Shown piece by piece: positions 6,840-14,269 of a DNA stretch of 46,131 nucleotides. Position 1 is the stretch's first letter. Each line of letters starts with the position of its first letter. Below the pieces are notes generated by a model, which was not told where the DNA came from, ran no database searches, and was given only the letters and a program-made list of their open reading frames with translations. The position numbers were made by a program, and so were the translations under genes. This DNA comes from a virus, in the IMG/VR virus record IMGVR_UViG_3300021420_000058, positions 1-46,131 of that record. The stretch is one strand, 5' to 3'.

Positions 6840-8207
6840 ATGCAACTCCGTCCCTACCAGAAGCTAATCATTGATCACATTCTCGATAAGGAGAGATGCA
6901 ATGCCTTTGTCCCGATGGGCCTTGGTAAAACGATTTCGACTCTTAAGTCTCTCGAAACGCTTAGCCTTGTCGATTCATCGCCGACCCTTGTACTTGCGCC
7001 GCTCCGCGTTGCGCAAAGCACCTGGCCGGACGAGGTCAAGAAGTGGGGGATCGATCTGCCTGTCACGCCGATTGTTGGCACAGCGGAGCAACGCGCCCTT
7101 GCGCTCCGTGAAGATTCTGCTATCTGGACCATCAACTACGAAAACATCCCGTGGCTCGTAGACTGGTTCAAGTACAACCCTCGCCCGTGGCCGTTCAAGA
7201 CGATCGTCGCGGACGAGGTAACGAAACTCAAAGGCTTCCGGGTAAAGCAGGGCCGCGCGCGGGCGAAAGCGATTGGCGAAGTGGCGTTCAAGAAAGTCGA
7301 TAGGTGGATTGGGCTTACAGGCACGCCGGCCCCTAACGGCCTTAAGGACCTGTGGGGGATCATGTGGTTTATCGATGGCGGCATGCGGCTGGGCCGATCG
7401 TATTCGGACTTCACGAAGCGTTGGTTTCAACGGGGGTACAACGGGGAGATGGAGCCGACCGCATGGGCGCAGAACGAGATTCAGGAATTACTGAAGGATG
7501 TCTGCCTGTCCCTTGACGCCAAAGACTACTTCAATCTCTCCGAGCCGATCACGAACCGGATAGTTGTGGATCTGCCTCACAAGGCACGGCAACAGTACCG
7601 GGACATGGAGAAGAAAATGTTCCTCGAACTGGAGGGGCATCTGGGGCCAACGGAAGTGGAAGCACTGAACGCGGCCAGCAAGACGCAGAAGTGTCTCCAG
7701 CTGGCAAACGGCGCGATCTATACCGATGAACAGCGAAACTGGACGGAGGTTCACGATGCAAAGATTCAGGCACTTGATGACATCGTTGAGGAGGCAGGAG
7801 GCGCACCAGTTCTTGTCGCATACCATTTTCGTCATGATCTTGCTCGTCTTACTGCCGCTTTCCCTCGCGGCCGCGTGCTTGATTCCGATCCAGAAACTAT
7901 TAGAGCTTGGAACGCGGGGAAAATTCCGGTTCTGTTTGCTCATCCTGCTAGTGCTGGCCACGGTTTGTCTCTACAGGATGGCGGCAACATCATCGTGTTT
8001 TTCTCAGTGAATTGGAACCTGGAAGAAGCGCAGCAGATCGTGGAGCGCATTGGCCCGGTGCGACAAATGCAGTCCGGTCATAATCGACCTGTATTTATTC
8101 ATTACATCCTCGCCGCAGATACCGTAGACTTTGACGTTCTGGAACGGCTAGAGTCGAAGCGGAGTGTTCAGGACATCTTGCTTCAAGCGATGAAAAGGAG
8201 AAAGTGA
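6840..8207 (+). CDS. SNF2/DEAD-like superfamily 2 DNA helicase
   Basis: 455 residues. Motif I is PMGLGKT (residues 25-31), motif II VADEV near residue 123, motif III GLTGTPAPNGLKDLWG, and the second RecA-like lobe ends in HGLSLQDGG, NWNLEEAQQIVERIGPVRQ (motif VI region) and a C-terminal MKRRK. This is the phage SNF2-type helicase usually found beside VRR-NUC and a family A polymerase. It probably remodels forks or recombination intermediates. Start ATG at 6840 directly abuts the preceding peptide gene; the 3' end overlaps the next gene by one base. Confidence 0.92.
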   Translation: MQLRPYQKLIIDHILDKERCNAFVPMGLGKTISTLKSLETLSLVDSSPTLVLAPLRVAQSTWPDEVKKWGIDLPVTPIVGTAEQRALALREDSAIWTINYENIPWLVDWFKYNPRPWPFKTIVADEVTKLKGFRVKQGRARAKAIGEVAFKKVDRWIGLTGTPAPNGLKDLWGIMWFIDGGMRLGRSYSDFTKRWFQRGYNGEMEPTAWAQNEIQELLKDVCLSLDAKDYFNLSEPITNRIVVDLPHKARQQYRDMEKKMFLELEGHLGPTEVEALNAASKTQKCLQLANGAIYTDEQRNWTEVHDAKIQALDDIVEEAGGAPVLVAYHFRHDLARLTAAFPRGRVLDSDPETIRAWNAGKIPVLFAHPASAGHGLSLQDGGNIIVFFSVNWNLEEAQQIVERIGPVRQMQSGHNRPVFIHYILAADTVDFDVLERLESKRSVQDILLQAMKRRK

Positions 8208-8575
8208 TGGCGAAGTTGTGGGTGACTCACGTTGATGAAAAGCTGGCGGAAGCGTTGCGACGAATCGTAAATCTCGAACAGCAAGTCGCGAATCAGGCCA
8301 TCGCGACGCAGAAGGTAACTTGCGGTAATTCGCGCGGCCCCTTGAAGACATACGAGATCAAGGCGCAAGCAGCAGCAGCTACCCAAGCGACAGAGCATCT
8401 GTACGCCCCGCTCCGGGAAGAGACACCTTCAATGCGCGGCGACGTAGCCGCCATCGTCGCGATGAAGGCTTTCATCGAGCGATTTCTTGCGTACGACGAT
8501 CTCGGACAAGTCGTGAATGCTTGCGTGCGCGACGATGCTCGCGAAGCGCTCGGAAGGGCAAGGGCGGAATCGTGA
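8207..8575 (+). CDS. hypothetical early protein (122 aa)
   Basis: The ATG at 8207 overlaps the helicase stop (TGATG) and has AAAGGAG six bases upstream; a GTG three bases earlier is too close to that site. Helical pattern: EKLAEALRRIVNLEQQVANQ could form a short coiled coil, then an Ala/Thr-rich stretch, and a C-terminal helix pair (MKAFIERFLAYDDLGQVVNACV). No recognised domain. Encoded at the distal end of the replication operon. Confidence 0.65.
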   Translation: MAKLWVTHVDEKLAEALRRIVNLEQQVANQAIATQKVTCGNSRGPLKTYEIKAQAAAATQATEHLYAPLREETPSMRGDVAAIVAMKAFIERFLAYDDLGQVVNACVRDDAREALGRARAES

Positions 8576-8772
8576 AGTGGAATGACAGCAGTACGGTGCT
8601 TCCTTTCCCAGGGCGGGAAGTGCTTATCGAACTGAGAATCGTGAACTCTCATCGTTTTGCAGTCGCTACGATCGACTGGGTTGACGGCTTCGCTCGATGG
8701 AGTTACGGGCCTTATCAGTGGCGCGATACTGACGTACTTCGATGGGCCGCTATTGAGCCAAAGCCTGAATAA
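8572..8772 (+). CDS. DUF551-like small protein (66 aa), end of early operon
   Basis: The GTG at 8572 overlaps the previous stop (GTGA). The sequence pattern VKWNDSSTVLPFPGREVLIEL, FARWSYGPYQWRDTDVLRWAAI, EPKPE resembles the small beta-rich DUF551 type: an opening Trp, a mid-protein VLIEL strand and a terminal Trp-Ala-x-Glu-Pro. The assignment is tentative. It ends 23 bases inside the 3' end of the lipase gene on the other strand; no terminator was seen between the two converging operons. Confidence 0.55.
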   Translation: MKWNDSSTVLPFPGREVLIELRIVNSHRFAVATIDWVDGFARWSYGPYQWRDTDVLRWAAIEPKPE

Positions 8773-9334
8773 CCCGCGTCATCATATGGTCCTGCACATT
8801 TGGAATCGGCAACAGCGGTTTGCCGATATCGCGCAGTGCGCCCGCGTGGTAGCACCCCCACGGTACGTCCGGTACCAGGTCGTTACCGTTTTTGCACAGC
8901 CACATCGGCACGCCTGCCAGTAGTGTTTGCACCGAAGTGTCGGAACTTACGCGCGGGGGTTCGAAGCCATAAACCGCGATTGGTGGTTTGCCAGCCGCAG
9001 TCATCATAGCCGCAGCCGTGATCGCGATAGCGGCGCCCAGCGAGTGGCCGACCAGCGTTACCGGCTGATCGCCGATCGTATCAAGCACCTTTGCCGAAAT
9101 CGCAAGCCACGCATTCCAGAAGCCTTCGTGCACGTGGCCGATGCCGTCCACGGGGATCATGACGGCGTCCAGATCCGCGATCCACGACGCCAGATTGTTC
9201 GTGCCGGGAAACGCGATGCACAAACCATCTGGCGTCGTGCGCACGATCGCGCGCGAAGCCGTGTCCTCCTCCCCGATATCCGGATCAGCGGAGTAGGCTT
9301 CGTTCGCAATCAGGGCGTAATCGTACGGCGTCAT
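8750..9334 (-). CDS. class 3 lipase-like alpha/beta hydrolase
   Basis: 194 residues. The oxyanion segment is FPGTNNLASWIADLDA; the nucleophile elbow is VGHSLGAA with Ser98; the probable acid is Asp152 (NGNDLVPDVP) and the probable base His183 (VQDHMM). The triad spacing agrees with lipase_3 enzymes. No signal peptide is present. It is the last gene of the late operon, directly behind holin, endolysin and a lipoprotein gene and overlapping the latter by four bases, so a role in completing lysis by attacking envelope lipids is a reasonable inference, in the manner of LysB esterases of mycobacteriophages, though not related in sequence as far as can be seen. Confidence 0.85.
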   Translation of the reverse strand: MTPYDYALIANEAYSADPDIGEEDTASRAIVRTTPDGLCIAFPGTNNLASWIADLDAVMIPVDGIGHVHEGFWNAWLAISAKVLDTIGDQPVTLVGHSLGAAIAITAAAMMTAAGKPPIAVYGFEPPRVSSDTSVQTLLAGVPMWLCKNGNDLVPDVPWGCYHAGALRDIGKPLLPIPNVQDHMMTRVIQALAQ

Positions 9335-9627
9335 TTTGCTGCGGGAGCGCTTGCGGCCTGCGCAGCTACCGCCGCACTGGCTGCGCTTGTCGCCACATCA
9401 GCGGTGGCGCATACAACGCCGTTCACAGCAGCCGCAGCCGCTACGTCCGGGCTCGCCGCACTGGCAGCGGTGAGCGTCGGCTGAACGATCTTGCAGCCGT
9501 TGCTGATCGTTTGCAGCGCGATCAGGTTCGTCTGGTTCAGGTTCTGCAACGTGGTGTTGAGGTTAGCCTGCTGGGCCGACGAGCATGCGCCAAGTGCGAG
9601 CACGGAGAGAATAAGAATGCGTTTCAT
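9331..9627 (-). CDS. Ala-rich lipoprotein in lysis cassette
   Basis: 98 residues with a clear lipoprotein signal: MKRILILSVLALGAC, where LALGAC is a lipobox with the modified Cys at residue 15. The mature part is Asn/Gln/Thr rich and then Ala rich, with two more cysteines (Cys45 and Cys73) that could pair in the periplasm. It lies between holin and lipase. It could be the outer-membrane half of a spanin pair, but no inner-membrane partner is encoded in the usual overlapping position, so this remains a guess; another possibility is an envelope-modifying accessory protein. Confidence 0.75.
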   Translation of the reverse strand: MKRILILSVLALGACSSAQQANLNTTLQNLNQTNLIALQTISNGCKIVQPTLTAASAASPDVAAAAAVNGVVCATADVATSAASAAVAAQAASAPAAK

Positions 9628-9791
9628 TGTGGTTCCTTTGCGATGAGATGGGCGCCGATCCAGACTAGCGCGTACTTGATGAAAGCGATGAGCTCAGCGG
9701 AATTCTGGACGCTGTTTGCGACCAGCACAACCCAGGTGATAAACAGCCCTACGGCAGCAACGCTCAGGAATTCGGTTGTCTGCTTACTCAT
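9624..9791 (-). CDS. holin
   Basis: 55 residues starting at MSKQTTEFL behind GAAGGGGAATTCA. Two hydrophobic segments (about residues 10-26 and 37-50) are separated by a short polar loop (NSVQNSAELIAF), and the C-terminus is charged (AKEPQ). Size, two-segment topology and overlap with the endolysin stop identify it as the holin that permeabilises the inner membrane so that the leaderless lysozyme can escape. It overlaps the endolysin by eight bases and the lipoprotein gene by four. Confidence 0.8.
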   Translation of the reverse strand: MSKQTTEFLSVAAVGLFITWVVLVANSVQNSAELIAFIKYALVWIGAHLIAKEPQ

Positions 9792-10215
9792 TGAATTCCC
9801 CTTCTTCAGCGATGCGTCGGCGCAACAAGCCGGCAACCACCTGGCCGCCTGCCAGGTCCCAGCGCGCGAACTGATCTGCGGCTCCTGCGAAGTTGCCTGC
9901 GTTGAGCATCCGCAGCATCGTGGAACTCGCAAAATTGCCGCTGCCGACATTGAATACGAAATCGACAAGCGCGTCAAACTCGCCCTGAGTCAGCGGAACC
10001 AGTACCTGATTCTGAACCACGCTTGCGGCCCACTGGATATCTTCCAGCAGCCATGTTTCGGCCTGCGCTTGCGTGCAGGTCATGCCTTGCGTGACGCCGG
10101 CGGTATGACCATAGCCGATCGTCCAGACGCCGGCAGAGTCCTGGTAGGAAGTCAGTTCAAGCCCTTCAAACTGTTCCGTCAACGCCTGACCGGTGTATTG
10201 CAAATTCTGGTTCAT
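9784..10215 (-). CDS. T4-type lysozyme endolysin (GH24)
   Basis: 143 residues. The catalytic Glu-x8-Asp-x5-Thr triad is visible as Glu17, Asp26 and Thr32 in FEGLELTSYQDSAGVWTIGYG. The C-terminal half contains the conserved DALVDFVFNVG helix and the Arg-rich RWDLAGG...GLLRRR end. No signal peptide or SAR domain, so export depends on the holin. It cleaves the N-acetylmuramic acid to N-acetylglucosamine bond of peptidoglycan. The ATG overlaps the upstream stop (TAATG) and has AAGGGG as ribosome site. Confidence 0.95.
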   Translation of the reverse strand: MNQNLQYTGQALTEQFEGLELTSYQDSAGVWTIGYGHTAGVTQGMTCTQAQAETWLLEDIQWAASVVQNQVLVPLTQGEFDALVDFVFNVGSGNFASSTMLRMLNAGNFAGAADQFARWDLAGGQVVAGLLRRRIAEEGEFNE

Positions 10216-10469
10216 TAGTGCCCCTTCGCAAATAACTCCACGAAGATGGTAGCGACGCCGCCGACGAGGCTCCCGAACGACACTGCCATCCACAGGCCCC
10301 CACGACCCTTATTCGCGATTGCCAGCAAATCGCGAATGTCGTTTTTGATTTCCCTCATGTCCGCGCGCATGTCTTTGATCTCCCGATCCTGAGCATTGAG
10401 TTGCGCTTTCATTTCGTAAAGCTGTTCCGGGGATGGTCCGCCCCCAGTTGTAACGTGATTGCTCATCAT
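10215..10469 (-). CDS. coiled-coil membrane protein, possible second holin/antiholin (84 aa)
   Basis: Polar N-terminus, then a strongly charged heptad-like helix (EIKDMRADMREIKNDIRDLL), then one membrane segment (WMAVSFGSLVGGVATIFV) near the C-terminus. This shape recalls XhlA-type haemolysin/holin accessory proteins. It lies directly upstream of the endolysin and overlaps it by one base. Start is uncertain: ATGs at 10469 and 10466 follow only a weak site, and the frame extends to a GTG at 10478. Confidence 0.65.
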   Translation of the reverse strand: MMSNHVTTGGGPSPEQLYEMKAQLNAQDREIKDMRADMREIKNDIRDLLAIANKGRGGLWMAVSFGSLVGGVATIFVELFAKGH

Positions 10470-10491
10470 GTCCACCACACGCCCCCGCGCG

Positions 10492-10788
10492 TTAGGCGCT
10501 TACTGGCGCGTCTGTACTGAAGACACGCCATGCACCGTTAGAATAGTACACCGGGACCCCTGTCCCGGACCCCGCACCTTCGCCCACCTTCCGGCCATTG
10601 CTCGCGTAGGCAATAACACCTGGCGGAGGTCCGTTTGGTGCCGTTGGTGACACACCCGGTAACGTGGCTACCGTGTAACTGCCCTTCAGTGCGAATCGTG
10701 AAAACAGGCTAAAGAACCACCCTTGCCATGCAGGAGACTCGAATCCCGTTTTAGGATCGGGCGGCGTGGAAAAGGTGTTGTTAGCCAT
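10492..10788 (-). CDS. small virion-type protein (98 aa)
   Basis: Begins MANNTFSTPPDPKTGF and ends with GTGVPVYYSNGAWRVFSTDAPV, a short motif common at the ends of phage tail and head-fibre proteins, preceded by a Gly/Pro-rich linker. Overlaps the ATP-grasp stop (TGATG type junction at 10788). Probably a minor structural component; no catalytic residues are visible. Confidence 0.65.
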   Translation of the reverse strand: MANNTFSTPPDPKTGFESPAWQGWFFSLFSRFALKGSYTVATLPGVSPTAPNGPPPGVIAYASNGRKVGEGAGSGTGVPVYYSNGAWRVFSTDAPVSA

Positions 10789-12122
10789 CAGTATTTCCAG
10801 CCTTCTGCGTAGCCAAGATCCTGAAGCTTGGGCAGTTGCTTCTCAAGCCGCTCACCGATGTCGTCACGCCACTCAGGGCTGTTCGGGATCTCGATCTTCT
10901 TGATTGCTCGCATGGCCCGGTTCTTTGAACCTGTGACGCTATAGTCCGTGCCTGTAGCCACGGCTACATAGTCGCCAGCGGTGACGTACATCTTGCGGCG
11001 TTCGTCGCCTTTCTCGCCGTCCGGCGCTTCGCCCATCTTCGCCATGACAAGATGCAGATCTTCCGTGAGCAACGGCTCACAGCCGTAAATCGGAAACCCC
11101 TGGCAGTCTCGCCCTGTGTACTCTGTGTAAGGGAAATCGGGGATCGCAATCACAACGCCGGTTGCGATCTCGTCCAGTACTTCGAGCGTGTCTTCGCCGT
11201 TCAGCAGGTCCAGCATCCATTGCGCCGGGTCGCCGACATGCAACGCACAGGAGATCGTAAAACACGGCCACCCTGGGCGCGCGGTAGCCTCCAGCGGCCA
11301 GCATTCGCCCTTGTCATCCACGATGGCTGACACGTCGAAGAATCCACGGTAGTTGATTGAGTGCAGGTAACTGGTGAGCGGCTTGAGCAGCTTGTCGGCG
11401 AGCTTGCAATTCTCGTCGTAGCGCATGCAAGTTCCCATCTCGCCAGTGTTCACACCAGAATCGCCCGCCATGTGCTTCTTGTGTTCGAAGTTAGTTAGTG
11501 CGTACTTACTCCAACCGTTTTTGCCGAACCAGCCACCGATCGCCATTTCGATACCGGGCTGGAATTTCTGAAGGATGAACTTGGGCGGTGCTTTGGATTT
11601 CTGCTTTTCGGGCGGCTTGTCACGCCAGCGTTCAAGCATGTAGACCATATCCTTGGCCGAACCCGAAAGGTAGGACAGGGCCTTGTCCACGTCATCGCCG
11701 TCAGGCTTTGAGACATAGCGCTCGCCGGTCTTCTGCACGAACTTGATTGCCGAGTTGTAGTCCGAGAATTCCTGACCGGGAATGATGTTCAGGCCTGCTT
11801 TCTTGAACACTTCCTGCCCGGTATTGCGCTCCACTTCCAGTGCGGCGCCGGCGAGGTTAGAGCCGAAGATCGGATATTTTTTCTTGTGATAGGGCTCGAG
11901 CGCGGTCAATAGCTTCTCGCCGTTGTAAGTGACGAAAATCAGATCCGCCCACTGCATGTGCGCTTTCCACTCAACGACCTTAGGCACGATACCGTCACCG
12001 ATAGGCGAACGCTTGCCGGTCTTGTCTTTTTCGACCCACAGGCGTACTTCGTGGCCTGATTGCATGCACATCATGCACCAGTCCACGCTTGAGCCCAGTT
12101 CGTCCAGAACGAGAATTTTCAT
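10788..12122 (-). CDS. ATP-grasp enzyme related to PurD (phosphoribosylglycinamide synthetase type)
   Basis: 444 residues from MKILVLDELGS. Resembles PurD in layout: an N-terminal Rossmann-like part, then an ATP-grasp core containing GVNTGEMGT and YRGFFDVSAIVDDKGECWPLEATARPGW, which match the PurD signatures GPNTGGMG and the Glu-x-Asn-x-Arg region (here Glu-Ala-Thr-Ala-Arg). ATP-grasp enzymes join a carboxylate to an amine or thiol via an acyl phosphate. Substrate unknown; PurD's exact active-site Asn is replaced by Thr. It lies between virion ejection genes and lysis genes, so it may modify a protein, nucleotide or envelope component late in infection. Confidence 0.8.
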   Translation of the reverse strand: MKILVLDELGSSVDWCMMCMQSGHEVRLWVEKDKTGKRSPIGDGIVPKVVEWKAHMQWADLIFVTYNGEKLLTALEPYHKKKYPIFGSNLAGAALEVERNTGQEVFKKAGLNIIPGQEFSDYNSAIKFVQKTGERYVSKPDGDDVDKALSYLSGSAKDMVYMLERWRDKPPEKQKSKAPPKFILQKFQPGIEMAIGGWFGKNGWSKYALTNFEHKKHMAGDSGVNTGEMGTCMRYDENCKLADKLLKPLTSYLHSINYRGFFDVSAIVDDKGECWPLEATARPGWPCFTISCALHVGDPAQWMLDLLNGEDTLEVLDEIATGVVIAIPDFPYTEYTGRDCQGFPIYGCEPLLTEDLHLVMAKMGEAPDGEKGDERRKMYVTAGDYVAVATGTDYSVTGSKNRAMRAIKKIEIPNSPEWRDDIGERLEKQLPKLQDLGYAEGWKY

Positions 12123-12131
12123 CGTTAAGCC

Positions 12132-12159
12132 TTGATATCCTTTCGGCAATTGCTATAAT
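12132..12159 (+). promoter_or_regulatory. conserved phage promoter, copy C (inside late region, opposite strand)
   Basis: -35 TTGATA (12132-12137), 16-base spacer with the perfect core TTTCGGCAATTGC (12141-12153), perfect -10 TATAAT (12154-12159), leader AGTTCACTAACGCAAGGAG. It serves only the membrane-protein gene 12186-12416, which is antisense to the late operon. Confidence 0.85.
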
Positions 12160-12185
12160 CAGTTCACTAACGCAAGGAGCAAGTC

Positions 12186-12416
12186 ATGACTCGTCTAATC
12201 GCCTTCGCCAGCGCCCTTCTTTTGCTGCCGCTAGTTTACTGGGATTACGGAAATATGGCATATCCCGAAACCACCAGTATTTTCCAGCAAATCGCGGAAA
12301 GCCCCCGTGAACTCATCTTCTGGTTCCTCTTCGGCTATCCGCTCATGCTCGCAGCAGGCCACTTCCTTTGGCTGGCATGCCGCGCTTTTAACTTCGTAAT
12401 GCGCAAGCTGGCTTAA
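12186..12416 (+). CDS. early inner-membrane protein, moron-like (76 aa)
   Basis: ATG behind GCAAGGAGCAAGTC. Two hydrophobic regions: an N-terminal segment (LIAFASALLLLPLVYW) and a long C-terminal one (LIFWFLFGYPLMLAAGHFLWLACRAF), separated by a polar loop that probably faces the periplasm (YPETTSIFQQIAESPREL). It is the only plus-strand gene between 8.77 and 37.4 kb and has its own early-type promoter, so it is expected to be made when the surrounding late genes are silent. Superinfection exclusion or another envelope-protecting role is an inference. It ends four bases into the convergent ejection-protein gene. Confidence 0.78.
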   Translation: MTRLIAFASALLLLPLVYWDYGNMAYPETTSIFQQIAESPRELIFWFLFGYPLMLAAGHFLWLACRAFNFVMRKLA

Positions 12417-14269
12417 CGCTGTCCTTTGATGTCCGTCGATTCCGCCGCCGCACCCGCGATCTGTCCGCGATGCTTGAACAGGATATCGATGACTTTTTGC
12501 GAAGCGCCAGCCGCCTTCAACTTGGCGAGACCGCCCGGTTGTGCCGCCATCTGAATCACGTTCATGGCCTGCTTCTCGGACATGCCCGTACCGGTCAGGA
12601 GGCGCGCAGTTGTGCCTACAATGTGGCCCAAACCGCCGACCACATTCGCGGCGTGTGACGCCATTCGTGATTCGTTTTCCTCGTGGAAGGCGGCTTGCCT
12701 ATTACCGCCTTGCGCCATCAAGGCGTTGACGCGTTGCCGCGCAGCTTCCTTCTCAAACACTTGGCGAACTGAGTTCGCGTCTTTCTTGCCGAGAATTTCA
12801 ATGACCTTCGGGTCTCGCATGCCGTCCGCAATCCCCGTCAACGCGCCGTCCGACATGCGGCTGGCATTATGCAAGTACTGATCCAGCCCGTTCGCCATGC
12901 CAAGGCGCGCGTATTGAACAAGCTCCGGATTGTTCTTAATCTTGTTCCACGCTTCGAGGTCAGCTTTGCCGAGTCCGAACGCGAACGAGTGGCCGAATTC
13001 CTGCGCACCTAAAATACCGGTGCCGGTCTCTTCGCCGCCTATACGGGCGGACAACGCCTGGCCTTCCTTGACAGTTCCAGTTTGCTGTTCCTTGATGGCA
13101 CGTTGGAGAGTGTCCAAGGTGCCACGTCGAATAGACCCGCCAGGATTAGCCTTGGCCTCCTCCTTGGAAGCAACGCCTACGGCCTTTTGAAGTTCATCGA
13201 GAAGTGCGGAGGGAAGCGACGACACCTGTCCGTCGCGCACTTTGATCTTCGGCGCATTCGCGAGATCTCCTAGGCCGGCTGACTTGCCCGCGTTGAAATC
13301 GTCAACCGCTTTTCTGAATAGCGATTCGACTTCAGGATGCGCGAGCAGCGTTTGCAGTTCAGGGCTAACCGGATTCGATTCGCCCTTGGACTTCGTATAC
13401 GCAGACTGGCGCTTCGTCTGGAGATTTTCCAGATCGTCAATCATGTTCTGCTTTACCTTGTCCAGCGGCGCCCCTTGCTGAACCCCGGCCAAGGGGGCGG
13501 CCTGCTGTACTTCCGAACTGATGCGCCCCACCTGGCCTGCCGCATCTTCACGTGTCGCAGACCGTAGAGTTTCACTCGCCCGGTTAGTCGTGCCGCCAGC
13601 TTTACCAACCGCTTCGGCCACGCGGTTTGAGAAATCTGCCGCTCGCGCGCCGGGGTTCGCTTTCAGGAAGGCCTGAAGATCGGCCATCGATTTTCCATCT
13701 TTCTTCAGCGCCGCCTGTACGCGTTCGAACGCCCCTTTGGCGGCGTCCAGTACACCGGCTTTCTCCAGTGCAGGCTTGGCGAGCGTGCCAAGGTAATTCG
13801 CAGCGCCACCAACCACACCGCCCACGGCGGCACCTTTCGCAGCCGCACCAACACGTTCGCCCGCGCTTGCATCCGTTCCCGCTAGGGAGCCCGCGCCTTG
13901 CAATGCGCCCATGCCCGCACCGCTAGTTGCGAGACGACCTACGGCGCCGGCAACACCCTTGGCGGCAACACCCGGCATAGCGGCGCTCTGGATTGTCGCA
14001 GCAGCGAGGTCCACACCAAAGGAAGCGAGCGGGTTATCGTGGTCATAATCTTTGACAAGCTGGCGCGTCGTATCGGCGGCTTGCTTGCCGAATAGCGCTC
14101 TGTCGATACTAGCCCCGAAACCGAAAGTCAAAGCCTGATAGGCCTTCGCACCCAAAGCATCAAAATCAAGCGCGCCGCGCGTCGGCTGCGGCTTCGTGCC
14201 GGTTGTCGGTCGTCCCGTAGGATCAACGGTGGGGTTCGTGATCGGCGCAGTGCTGTCAACGTCCGGCAT
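12413..14269 (-). CDS. internal virion / DNA ejection protein (618 aa)
   Basis: N-terminus rich in Pro and Thr; residues about 85-160 contain Gly/Ala-rich hydrophobic stretches (GVAAKGVAGAVGRLATSGAG, AAKGAAVGGVVGGAANYL) that could insert in membranes; the rest is long charged helices (LQTKRQSAYTKSKGE, EKEAARQRVNALMAQGGNRQ). This composition is usual for podovirus proteins that leave the virion with the DNA and form a channel across the envelope. It is encoded directly after the transglycosylase ejection protein and overlaps it by one base. Confidence 0.75.
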   Translation of the reverse strand: MPDVDSTAPITNPTVDPTGRPTTGTKPQPTRGALDFDALGAKAYQALTFGFGASIDRALFGKQAADTTRQLVKDYDHDNPLASFGVDLAAATIQSAAMPGVAAKGVAGAVGRLATSGAGMGALQGAGSLAGTDASAGERVGAAAKGAAVGGVVGGAANYLGTLAKPALEKAGVLDAAKGAFERVQAALKKDGKSMADLQAFLKANPGARAADFSNRVAEAVGKAGGTTNRASETLRSATREDAAGQVGRISSEVQQAAPLAGVQQGAPLDKVKQNMIDDLENLQTKRQSAYTKSKGESNPVSPELQTLLAHPEVESLFRKAVDDFNAGKSAGLGDLANAPKIKVRDGQVSSLPSALLDELQKAVGVASKEEAKANPGGSIRRGTLDTLQRAIKEQQTGTVKEGQALSARIGGEETGTGILGAQEFGHSFAFGLGKADLEAWNKIKNNPELVQYARLGMANGLDQYLHNASRMSDGALTGIADGMRDPKVIEILGKKDANSVRQVFEKEAARQRVNALMAQGGNRQAAFHEENESRMASHAANVVGGLGHIVGTTARLLTGTGMSEKQAMNVIQMAAQPGGLAKLKAAGASQKVIDILFKHRGQIAGAAAESTDIKGQR

